Shown here: in pieces, positions 38,028 to 45,088 of the stretch
Layout: each line of letters starts with the position of its first letter
How positions within the stretch are numbered: the stretch's first letter is position 1
NCBI RefSeq assembly: GCF_000160115.1
Contig: NZ_GG665866.1
Span: forward strand, 918,825-982,824
Direction of reading: 5' to 3'
Source of the DNA: Shuttleworthella satelles DSM 14600
Lineage (GTDB): Bacteria > Bacillota > Clostridia > Lachnospirales > Lachnospiraceae
DNA length: 64,000 nucleotides
Made by a program: the position numbers and the translations under genes
The notes under the pieces: model-generated
Database searches by the model: none
Told to the model about the DNA's origin: nothing
The model's input: only the letters and a program-made list of their open reading frames with translations

Positions 38028-38261
38028 ATGGGAGTTATTGAATCAGATGTCAGAGTGGTAGAGCTGGACCTTCCGGAGTCAGTCGCCGGGTACACCATGC
38101 GGTCAGCTGACGACTACTACACGATTGTACTCAACAGCCGGCTGAATGCGTCCCGAAATCTGGCCACATACAGTCATGAGATGGCGCACATCATGAGGGA
38201 GGACTTCTCTTCTTCCGCTGATGCCGGACTGATCGAGATATATGCACACAATGAGTTATAA
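38028..38261 (+). CDS. Short ImmA/IrrE-like metalloprotease
   Basis: The 77-residue protein has YSHEMAHIMRED, the HExxH zinc motif of ImmA, after a beta-rich start (YTIVLNSRLNASRNLATY). It is shorter than usual (about 130-180 residues), so it may be a minimal or trimmed form. ImmA proteins cleave CI-type repressors after DNA damage. The ATG at 38028 follows AAAGAGGA. Confidence 0.75.
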   Translation: MGVIESDVRVVELDLPESVAGYTMRSADDYYTIVLNSRLNASRNLATYSHEMAHIMREDFSSSADAGLIEIYAHNEL

Positions 38262-38272
38262 AGGAGGTAACT

Positions 38273-38539
38273 ATGGGATTGTTTAATGCGGATATGATTC
38301 CAGGAAAAGCTGCAGGGTCTAAAAGTGATAAATATGTTGTGCTACAGGTGATCCTTACAGAAAAGTTAATCGGTACAGGATCCGGAATAAGCAGCCTATC
38401 AAATTTGCAGAAGGTCATCAATGATCAAGCAGCCAAAGGGTATCGATTACACACCATCACAACGGCCTCATCCGGCTCCAAGGGTTTTCTTGGCGGCGAT
38501 AAGATTCAAGCCACTATGGTGTTTGAAAGACTAGATTAG
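38273..38539 (+). CDS. DUF4177-like small protein
   Basis: The 88-residue product (YVVLQVILTEKLIGTGSGIS; INDQAAKGYRLHTITTASSG; IQATMVFERLD) follows the pattern of DUF4177 proteins. It starts behind AAAGGAGG and is the last gene of the lysogeny transcript. Function unknown. Confidence 0.7.
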   Translation: MGLFNADMIPGKAAGSKSDKYVVLQVILTEKLIGTGSGISSLSNLQKVINDQAAKGYRLHTITTASSGSKGFLGGDKIQATMVFERLD

Positions 38540-38632
38540 TATAACAAAAGCCCCCTGGTTAGCGCCAGAGGGCAGAACTCCGTGAAGTGAATCACTAAGT
38601 CCTCAGCAAACATAGTGTAACACTTCTCGGAG

Positions 38633-38662
38633 CACCTGAAAATTAAACAGGTGTTCTTTTTG
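38633..38662 (+). terminator. Terminator at the right edge of the prophage
   Basis: CACCTG and CAGGTG pair around an A/T-rich loop, followed by TTCTTTTT. A further hairpin (CCCCCTGG/CCAGAGGG) lies at about 38556-38577. In related prophages this stretch leads into the integrase gene; here the IS30 terminal repeat starts four bases later. Confidence 0.75.
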
Positions 38663-38666
38663 TACG

Positions 38667-39765
38667 CTTGAATATACACTCTAAGTGCAACAATTAAAAA
38701 ATGACTCATAGCCTTGGTATAATGGTGTTTGCTAAGACATCCAAAATCCAAGGAGGAACTATGAGTCATTACAAACATCTTACACCAATTGAGAGAGAAA
38801 AGATATTTCTTCTCCACTCTCAGAATAAAACATTGACCTATATAGCCAAGACTATTCATCGTGATAAGTCAACAGTCTCCAGAGAAATAGCTCGCAACAG
38901 CTATAAGGGAGCTTATTCACCAAGTGTAGCTCATACTAAATATTTGAAACGTCGTACCAACTGCAAACCTAAACTCAAACTCTCTAATCCTAAAATATTC
39001 AAATATGTTAGAGATAAGTTTCTAAAATTAAAATGGTCACCTGAACAAATATGTGGTCGGCTAAAACTGGAGAAATCCGAGCGATATATCAGTTATGCAA
39101 CAATATATCGTGCTATATATTCTGGAATGTTTGACACTGACAAGGAACGTGCTTCGAATGGTAATCGTGGTGCCATCCGCAAACTTCGTCATCGTGGGAA
39201 ATCACGACATGCACAATGGTACATTGAAAAACGCGGGAAAATTCCAATCAGCAACAATATTTCAGATAGACCTAAGGAAGCTAATAACCGAATCCGCATA
39301 GGAGATTGGGAAGCCGATACGGTTATTGGCAAGAGAGGCGGGGCTTGCCTTGTTACTCTGGTTGACAGAAAGAGTCGTTTTCTTCTAAGTTCTAAAGCCA
39401 AGAAGAAAGATTCTGTGTCTGTAAGAGATACTATGATTTCCTGTCTTACAGGGCAACCTTGTCACTCAATTACACCTGATCGAGGCATGGAATTTGCGAA
39501 ACACGCTGAAATTTCCCTTGCACTCGAAAAGGTTAAATTTTATTTTCCGCTGCCACATCATCCTTGGCAACGAGGAACAAATGAAAATACAAATGGACTT
39601 CTTAGAGAGTATTTTCCTAAGAGTTACGACCTTGATGATGTGACAGAAGAATATATACAAAGCAAAGTGGATGAAATGAACAAACGACCACGAAAATGCC
39701 TTGGATTCAAAACACCCTATGAAGTCTATCATTCAATCGTGTTGCACTTAGCTTGACAATTCAAG
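38667..39765 (+). mobile_element. IS30-family insertion sequence
   Basis: The element is about 1.1 kb. Its ends form an imperfect inverted repeat: CTTGAAT...CTAAGTGCAACA at 38667-38692 and the complement at 39740-39765. One transposase gene fills it. No clear target duplication is seen, which fits recombination or deletion next to the insertion. Confidence 0.88.
38761..39756 (+). CDS. IS30-family transposase
   Basis: The 331-residue protein begins MSHYKHLTPIEREKIFLLHS with an N-terminal helix-turn-helix (TLTYIAKTIHRDKSTVSREI), followed by the DDE core: GDWEADTVIG, ITPDRGMEFA and RGTNENTNGLLREYFPKS. The start at 38761 follows CCAAGGAGGAACT; an upstream in-frame ATG at 38701 lies in the terminal region and has no ribosome site. 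All catalytic residues are present, so it may be active. Confidence 0.95.
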   Translation: MSHYKHLTPIEREKIFLLHSQNKTLTYIAKTIHRDKSTVSREIARNSYKGAYSPSVAHTKYLKRRTNCKPKLKLSNPKIFKYVRDKFLKLKWSPEQICGRLKLEKSERYISYATIYRAIYSGMFDTDKERASNGNRGAIRKLRHRGKSRHAQWYIEKRGKIPISNNISDRPKEANNRIRIGDWEADTVIGKRGGACLVTLVDRKSRFLLSSKAKKKDSVSVRDTMISCLTGQPCHSITPDRGMEFAKHAEISLALEKVKFYFPLPHHPWQRGTNENTNGLLREYFPKSYDLDDVTEEYIQSKVDEMNKRPRKCLGFKTPYEVYHSIVLHLA

Positions 39766-39797
39766 TGCTCAAAATTAGAAAGAAAGGAAAAGACAAA

Positions 39798-40118
39798 ATG
39801 AAAAACATAGAAGAAAAAATTTTAATGGCAGATGAAGAAATCAAGCAGTTACAAAACAAAAGAAAAAAACTCATCAGCCAACAGAAACAGGAAGAAAGAA
39901 AAAAGAGGGATAAAAGAATATATGAAAAGGGAGCAGTCTTTGAAAGTATATTTACAGAAAGCAAGAACTTAACCAAAGATGAATTTTATCAGCTAATCAC
40001 ATCACTAATTCATAAAGAAGAAGCTAATCTCAAAATACAAAAAATCATAGAGAAAAGAGAACAAATAGAAAATCAATATATAGAAAACCAAGATGAAGAA
40101 ACAGAGATAGAAGAATAG
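39798..40118 (+). CDS. DUF3847-like accessory protein of the Mob module
   Basis: The 106-residue product is a charged coiled coil (EEKILMADEEIKQLQNKRKK; EKGAVFESIFTESKNLTKDE). DUF3847 proteins of this type lie upstream of MobA/MobL relaxase genes in Clostridia and are thought to help the relaxase at oriT, like MobC. The start follows GAAAGGAAAAGACAAA. Confidence 0.75.
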   Translation: MKNIEEKILMADEEIKQLQNKRKKLISQQKQEERKKRDKRIYEKGAVFESIFTESKNLTKDEFYQLITSLIHKEEANLKIQKIIEKREQIENQYIENQDEETEIEE

Positions 40119-40119
40119 T

Positions 40120-40299
40120 CCCTTGTTTACAAGGGTGCACTTATACACCCTAAAGGGTGTGTGCGTTCTCCGAAGGCTCTTAGCAGAGAGCATATCAGCT
40201 AAAGCTGATACAGGGGAGGTACACTCCCCTACGGAAATAAATTTCCTACCCCTTATGTACTTCCCAAAAGAAATCGGATAAAAGTTATCCGATTTTTTT
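40120..40299. other. oriT candidate: seven consecutive inverted repeats before the relaxase gene
   Basis: Near-perfect palindromes follow one another: 40120-40135, 40145-40160, 40176-40191, 40193-40210, 40212-40230, 40233-40246 and 40271-40295, most with 2- to 5-base centres. On the minus strand the palindrome ACACCCTTTAGGGTGT is followed by ATAAGTGCACCCT (40132-40144), close to the RSF1010/MOBQ nick sequence TAAGTGCGCCCT and in the same order (palindrome, then nick). The last hairpin ends in a T run and is probably a terminator. Confidence 0.75.
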
Positions 40300-40357
40300 A
40301 GGAAGTCTTATCCATCGCCACCATACCCATATCAGAAAAGAGAGGAGGTTTTCTCTT

Positions 40358-41818
40358 ATGGCGATATATCATCTTTGCATAAAGATTATCTCAAGAAGTA
40401 AAGGCAAAAGTGCAGTAGCAGCTTCCGCTTATCGAAGTGGCGAAACAATAAAAAATGAGTATGACGGAATAGTACATGACTTTACAAGAAAAGGCGGAAT
40501 AACCCATACAGAAATTTTATTGCCGCAAAACGCACCACAGGAATTTTCAGACAGAGGAACATTATGGAATAGCGTCGAGAGAATAGAAAAAAGTAAAAAT
40601 TCTCAGCTTGCAAGAGAAATAGAAATTGCCCTACCAAAAGAATTAGACAATGAAAAACAAATTGAACTTGTACAAGAATATGTAAAAGAAAATTTTGTAA
40701 AAGTCGGTATGTGTGCCGATATTGCCTTACACGATAAAAATGACGGAAATCCACACGCTCATATCTTACTTACTATGCGACCGCTAAACGAAGATAAAAC
40801 ATGGGGAGCAAAATCAAAAAAAGAATATATCCTTGACAACAACGGGGAAAAGATAAAACTCAAAAACGATAATTACAAGACAAAGAAAATTGACACAGTT
40901 GATTGGAACGAACAAGATAAAGCGGAACAATGGCGAAAAGCATGGGCAGACATTGCAAACAAATATTTGGAAGAAAACAGCATACAGGAAAAAGTCGACC
41001 ACCGTTCTTATCAAAGACAGGGGATAGAGCAAATACCTACCATTCATTTAGGAGTATCAGCAAGTCAAATGGAAAAGAAAGGCATAGCTACCGACAGAGG
41101 AAATATCAACCGAGAAATCAAACATCAGAATAAGCTATTAAGAGAAATTGCACGAAGAATAAAAGTATTGCTAAATTGGATAAGGGGAATTGGAAAAGAA
41201 GAAAAAGTAGAAAATGAAAATATAAAGTCTACCCTCCCAACCAAAGAAAATCTGTTATCAGTTTTGGAAAATCTTATCCGTAAAAACGCAGATAAGAATA
41301 ATGCAGACTTAGAGAAATATATTGAAAGTTATCAGCTACTCAAAGAGAAAAACATTACAAGTATCAATCAATTAAAAGATAGCATTACCGATTTACGAGA
41401 TAAGAATTATAAGACCACAAGAGCCTTAAAAGATACCGAGAAAAAGATTGATGAAAAAACACAACTCATAGACCAATCAGAAAAATATTTGAAGTACAAG
41501 GATACCTACAAAGCCTATACTAAGTTAAAGAAAAACAAACAGGAAGATTTTTATAATGAGCATACGGCAGAACTTATTTTATTTGAAAGTGCAAAGAAAC
41601 ATCTCAAAGAACATTTAGGAGAAAGTAAGACCTTAGCCATCAGTAAATGGAAATCAGAACTTAACACTTTGAAGAAAGATAAAAAGAGCCTTTACAATCA
41701 AATATTGGAGGTACGAGAAGAAGTTGAACAGGCTGAAAAAGTTAAAACCTGTATAGAGCAGTTACAGGAGCATTCAAAGGAACTATCACAGGTAAAGAGA
41801 AATGAATTAGACATATAA
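40358..41818 (+). CDS. MobA/MobL-family relaxase (MOBQ type)
   Basis: The 486-residue protein nicks oriT and leads DNA transfer. The N-terminus has the family start AIYHLCIKIISRSKGKSAVA and SAAYRSGE-like ASAYRSGETI, and the histidine triad HDKNDGNPHAHILLTMRPL near residue 130. NREIKHQNKLLREI follows. Residues about 295-480 form a long coiled coil. The ribosome site is GAGAGGAGG. The relaxase domain looks intact, so the segment could be mobilized if a helper provides the transfer channel. Confidence 0.92.
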   Translation: MAIYHLCIKIISRSKGKSAVAASAYRSGETIKNEYDGIVHDFTRKGGITHTEILLPQNAPQEFSDRGTLWNSVERIEKSKNSQLAREIEIALPKELDNEKQIELVQEYVKENFVKVGMCADIALHDKNDGNPHAHILLTMRPLNEDKTWGAKSKKEYILDNNGEKIKLKNDNYKTKKIDTVDWNEQDKAEQWRKAWADIANKYLEENSIQEKVDHRSYQRQGIEQIPTIHLGVSASQMEKKGIATDRGNINREIKHQNKLLREIARRIKVLLNWIRGIGKEEKVENENIKSTLPTKENLLSVLENLIRKNADKNNADLEKYIESYQLLKEKNITSINQLKDSITDLRDKNYKTTRALKDTEKKIDEKTQLIDQSEKYLKYKDTYKAYTKLKKNKQEDFYNEHTAELILFESAKKHLKEHLGESKTLAISKWKSELNTLKKDKKSLYNQILEVREEVEQAEKVKTCIEQLQEHSKELSQVKRNELDI

Positions 41819-41833
41819 AACCAATTGAAAAAA

Positions 41834-41842
41834 TGGTATAAT
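41834..41842 (+). promoter_or_regulatory. Extended -10 promoter for the NTF2-like gene
   Basis: TGGTATAAT contains the TGn extension and a perfect TATAAT box. It starts 15 bases after the relaxase stop and about 40 bases before the next gene. No good -35 box is visible, as usual for extended -10 promoters. Confidence 0.6.
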
Positions 41843-41879
41843 TATAAATAGTTATTTGATTTTGGAGGAGCTTAAATTT

Positions 41880-42299
41880 ATGAATGAAAGAGAGAAAATC
41901 ATTCGTTTATGGTTTGATATGTGGCTTACACAACAAGACTTAGGGATAGATGAAATTTTTTCTGATGATGTAATTTATATTGAGAGTTGGTGTCCTAAGT
42001 ATGAAAACCGTCAAACAGTAAAGCACTGGTTTAACGAGTGGAATACAAGAGGAATAGTGCTTGCGTGGGATATAAAGCAATTTTTTCATAAGGATAATCA
42101 AACTATTGTAGAATGGCACTTCAAAAATAAAATGAATGAGGGGAAAGTTGAAGAATTTGACGGTATTTCTTTGATTGTTTGGACAGCCGATAATAAGATA
42201 AAAGCATTAAAAGAGTTTGGCTGTAATTGCAATAACTACAATCCTTATAAAGAGAGTAAAAGTCCATTATTTAGAGATGAAAAAGTAAATTGGTTTTGA
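41880..42299 (+). CDS. NTF2/SnoaL-like domain protein
   Basis: The 139-residue product (EKIIRLWFDMWLTQQDLGID; ENRQTVKHWFNEWNTRGIVL; NQTIVEWHFKNKMNEGKVEE; GISLIVWTADNKIKALKEFG) has the NTF2 cone pattern of helix and curved strands. Such proteins can be enzymes or ligand binders; the role is unknown. The start at 41880 follows TTGGAGGAG. It is cargo of the mobilizable segment. Confidence 0.75.
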   Translation: MNEREKIIRLWFDMWLTQQDLGIDEIFSDDVIYIESWCPKYENRQTVKHWFNEWNTRGIVLAWDIKQFFHKDNQTIVEWHFKNKMNEGKVEEFDGISLIVWTADNKIKALKEFGCNCNNYNPYKESKSPLFRDEKVNWF

Positions 42300-42311
42300 G
42301 GAGATGAAATA

Positions 42312-42911
42312 TTGATAGAAAGTAGACCGGAGTTTGATAAAATTACATCGTTTGATGAGTTTAATAAATACTATTGGTATCGTGAAGAACTTTCGCAGAT
42401 ATGCAAGTCATTAGAATTAGAATATAAAGGTACAAAACAGGAACTCAATTATATTATTGAACAGTACTTTAAGGGTAATTTGATTAAAAAGTCATCAACA
42501 AAAAATGAAAAGAAACAAGTAAATACTATTACTTTAGACACGCCATTACTTAAATGTAGGTTCTCTTTTAACATGCAATTTAGAGAATATTTTTCAATTT
42601 TGACAGATGTTTCACCATTTAAATTTACTGCTGATATGGCTACTGCTTGGAGAAAAGTAAAAAGAGAAAATGATTTGAGTTTTACAATTCAAGACATGCT
42701 GAAAGTTTATTACGGAAAATCAGATTATGCCAAGTATGATAATTCAGTTTGTCAATGGAATCAATTTTTAAAGGATTTCTGTGCAGACGAAAATAGTCGC
42801 AACTATTCAAACAAACTAAAAGTAGCTTCCATTCTTTGGAAAGAAGTTAGAAGTTCAAGAAATGAAAAAATTTATTCAAATAATCTTTTGACTGATATGC
42901 AGGTAAAATAA
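42312..42911 (+). CDS. SAP-domain/DUF6434-like protein
   Basis: The 199-residue protein starts at a TTG behind GAGGAGATG. Residues about 1-60 resemble a SAP-type DNA-binding fold (YYWYREELSQICKSLELEYK; GTKQELNYIIEQYF). The middle and end (FREYFSILTDVSPFKFTADM; FTIQDMLKVYYGKSDYAKYD; QWNQFLKDFCADEN) are helical and match a protein type common in Firmicutes accessory DNA. Function unknown. Confidence 0.7.
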   Translation: MIESRPEFDKITSFDEFNKYYWYREELSQICKSLELEYKGTKQELNYIIEQYFKGNLIKKSSTKNEKKQVNTITLDTPLLKCRFSFNMQFREYFSILTDVSPFKFTADMATAWRKVKRENDLSFTIQDMLKVYYGKSDYAKYDNSVCQWNQFLKDFCADENSRNYSNKLKVASILWKEVRSSRNEKIYSNNLLTDMQVK

Positions 42912-42977
42912 AAGAGTATTGCAAGTAAGATATTCTCAGATTGCTAAACTAACAATTTTATAAAAATTAACACAGGA

Positions 42978-43009
42978 ACAGTAAATCAAAAAAGGTTTAC
43001 TGTTTTTTC
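42978..43009 (+). terminator. Rho-independent terminator
   Basis: ACAGTAAA and TTTACTGT pair around an A-rich loop and are followed by a T run. It ends the NTF2/SAP transcript. Confidence 0.8.
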
Positions 43010-43036
43010 TTTGCCTAAAAACGGAAAGGAGGACTT

Positions 43037-43201
43037 ATGGAAGAAGAAAAAAGAGAAGTAAAAGCACCACCTAATAAACAGTTAATTATGGATATTGGAA
43101 AGACAAAATACACTGTAAACCTACATTTCAAGCAAGGAACAGGCGAAACATACAAAGATAAAATACTAAAACTAATCAAGAGAGAAACAGAAAATATATA
43201 A
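43037..43201 (+). CDS. TnpW-like transposon-encoded small protein
   Basis: The 54-residue product (LIMDIGKTKYTVNLHFKQGT; ETYKDKILKLIKRETENI) follows the pattern of TnpW proteins of Tn4451-like elements: an IGKT-Y-V start, an HF strand, then a helix. GGAAAGGAGG lies 6 bases before the ATG. It supports an origin of this block from an integrative mobilizable element. Confidence 0.7.
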   Translation: MEEEKREVKAPPNKQLIMDIGKTKYTVNLHFKQGTGETYKDKILKLIKRETENI

Positions 43202-43611
43202 ATTTGTCAAAAAATTTTGTTTATGTCCTTGACAAATCTTCCCGAATGGTTCAATTGTTCTTTAAAAAAACACATTTAAGACATAATATATTAAAAAAGC
43301 ACCAAAATCAAATGTTATGATTTCGGCGTTGACTACATATTTTCTCTAAAATACCTTCTGAGCCTTCAGGATACCATCCGCAAAATCTGGTTCCGCACCA
43401 CAATCCCTCTCTAAAAAGAAACGGCTCTCACTGTAACAATACCGGCCGCCCGCGATCGGGCAGATCTCACTCCCTGCTCACGCAGGCGCTTGAACATCAG
43501 GCGGCTGTCATCATAGAGCACTTCGGACTTGGAGGCAAAGAGATAAATCGGGGTACAGCCTGTGAAGAATCCCGTCCTTTACACATGAAACTGATATATT
43601 CCGAACGACCT
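43202..43611. other. Junction between mobilizable remnant and chromosomal DNA
   Basis: The first part (to about 43345) is A/T-rich with no gene. The base composition then changes abruptly to the chromosomal type, which carries a fragment of an esterase-like gene (see 43400-43566). The element border therefore probably lies near 43330-43350. Confidence 0.5.
43400..43566 (-). pseudogene. C-terminal fragment of an alpha/beta-hydrolase (esterase-like) gene
   Basis: On the minus strand a frame reads GCTPIYLFASKSEVLYDDSR and LMFKRLREQGV, which resembles the P-x-Y-L-x-A-x-x-E-V-L-x-D-D-S region near the C-terminus of acetyl-esterase-type hydrolases. Coding potential then jumps to another frame. There is no start and no upstream part, so it is a decayed remnant. 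Confidence 0.5.
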
Positions 43612-44922
43612 CTAACTGCGGAGAGATCCGAGATAGGCAAGGCTTTCCTTAGGATGTCTGGCAAAACCATTCTCCCGGTCCACAGCAATCAGTCCGAAGG
43701 TCATGGCGAAGCCTCTCTGCCACTCAAAATTGTCCAGAAGGCTCCAGTAGAAATATCCCTTCACCGGCAGGCCCCTGGCGATACATGCGGCGACACTCTC
43801 TGTCGCGCGGTCAATATAGACACGGCGGACCGCATCATCCTCCGTGGCGATTCCGTTCTCTGTGACAATCAGATCTCCATGAAATTTCTCTGCCACCCTG
43901 GCAAGAACATTGCCGATTGCCTTCGGATAGTTCTCATAGCCCATCTGTGTAAAGGAAACCGCGTCCCTCGCATCCACACTTCCGCTCTCGTCGAAGCACT
44001 TTCTGGTGTAGCACTGACATCCCAGGAAATCATCCTCCTCAATAAAGGGAAGATAGTGTAGGAATTCATCTGCCCACTCGGTCTCGGCATAGGCTTCGCC
44101 TCCCGGATAGGCCTGCAGATCGTGCAGGGAAAGGGTCAGTCCCACCTTGATCTCAGGCGCAAGCTCTCGAATAACCTTCTTTGCCGCCAAATGTGCCTTC
44201 ATGACAATCAGATCTCCTGCAGTGCTTCCCGGTGAGACGAAAGTCGCCAGCTTTCTTGGATCCTGAAAACCGAATGCGGCAGCGCTGTCCATTGCGGCGG
44301 CCATCATGTCCGACTGCATGTTGATGCCGACCTGTACATCCCCCGCCTTCTTCTGCATGCTCTCCGCCTTCTCCTTATTGGTCATGGCCGCATGCTGCAT
44401 CCGCTGCATCATGTCCTTCATAAGCGCCTCCAGCTGGATACGCATATTGGCTTCATTAATGGTGCAGATATACCTGACTTTACCGGCAAGAGCGGGCAGT
44501 ACATAGCGCACATAGCGTTCAAAGCAGCCAACCGTCTTCTCATCCTCCCAGCCGCCCCGTCGGATCAGCCAGGCAGGAGAACTGAAATGGTGCAGAGTTA
44601 CAACCGGTTCTACTCCCTGGGCCAGACAGAAGTCAACCATCTCAATATAGTGGCCAAGCTCTTCCTGATCAAAACTTCCCTCCTCCGGCTCAATGCGAGC
44701 CCACTCAATGCTGAAACGATAGGCGTTCAATCCCGCTTCCTTTAAGAGCAGAATATCCTCCTGATAGCGATTATAGTGATCTACCGCCGCCCCTGAGGGC
44801 TCCGAGAACTGGGAGTGCTTTAAATGCTCCTGTATCCAGTAATCACTGTGAATGTTGTTCCCCTCCACCTGATGGGCCGCTGTTGCAGCACCCAGAAGAA
44901 ATTTCTCAGAAAATCGCGCCAT
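43612..44922 (-). CDS. GH1 family beta-glycosidase
   Basis: The 436-residue retaining beta-glycosidase has FLLGAATAAHQVEGN at the start, the acid/base motif CTINEAN near residue 158 and the nucleophile motif VTENGIA near residue 348, with FYWSLLDNFEW following. There is no signal peptide. The start at 44922 follows GAAGGAGGAG. It is the last gene of the operon, 166 bases after GH78. It may hydrolyse glucosides released by the rhamnosidase; phosphorylated substrates are possible but no PTS gene is nearby. Confidence 0.93.
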   Translation of the reverse strand: MARFSEKFLLGAATAAHQVEGNNIHSDYWIQEHLKHSQFSEPSGAAVDHYNRYQEDILLLKEAGLNAYRFSIEWARIEPEEGSFDQEELGHYIEMVDFCLAQGVEPVVTLHHFSSPAWLIRRGGWEDEKTVGCFERYVRYVLPALAGKVRYICTINEANMRIQLEALMKDMMQRMQHAAMTNKEKAESMQKKAGDVQVGINMQSDMMAAAMDSAAAFGFQDPRKLATFVSPGSTAGDLIVMKAHLAAKKVIRELAPEIKVGLTLSLHDLQAYPGGEAYAETEWADEFLHYLPFIEEDDFLGCQCYTRKCFDESGSVDARDAVSFTQMGYENYPKAIGNVLARVAEKFHGDLIVTENGIATEDDAVRRVYIDRATESVAACIARGLPVKGYFYWSLLDNFEWQRGFAMTFGLIAVDRENGFARHPKESLAYLGSLRS

Positions 44923-45088
44923 TTGCTCCTCCTTCTCACCTGATTCAAAACAATCGAATTCTTGCGCCGCAATCCTTTCATTGCCATGAACCATCTGCTG
45001 TCTCTATTCCATACAGAATACATCCTTATGTTTCAGGATCTTTCCCGCTGCTCTGACTCTGAAAAAGACCCTCTCCCGACAGACCGGA

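Larger units (their letters stand above)
10040..38662. mobile_element. Siphovirus-type prophage, probably defective (no integrase found)
   Basis: A full set of HK97-type modules is present on the minus strand: replication (30.5-32.9 kb), terminase, portal, ClpP-like protease and capsid (21.8-26.8 kb), head-tail and tail genes (11.9-21.8 kb) and lysis (10.3-11.9 kb). The Cro/CI switch is at 36.1-36.9 kb and plus-strand lysogeny genes reach 38.54 kb. An integrase is expected beyond a terminator at 38662, but an IS30 element starts four bases later, followed by unrelated plasmid-like DNA. The right boundary is therefore approximate. Confidence 0.9.
39766..43250 (+). mobile_element. Remnant of a mobilizable element (Mob module plus cargo)
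   Basis: This block is visibly richer in A/T than both flanks. It carries a DUF3847-type gene, an oriT-like region, a MobA/MobL relaxase, two cargo genes and a TnpW-like gene, all on the plus strand. No recombinase or replication gene is present, so it is a fragment. Left and right borders are approximate. Confidence 0.75.

Noticed and set aside
40271-40295. Last oriT-region hairpin as a relaxase-binding site
   Set aside because: Its 11-bp stem followed by a T run fits a transcription terminator better.
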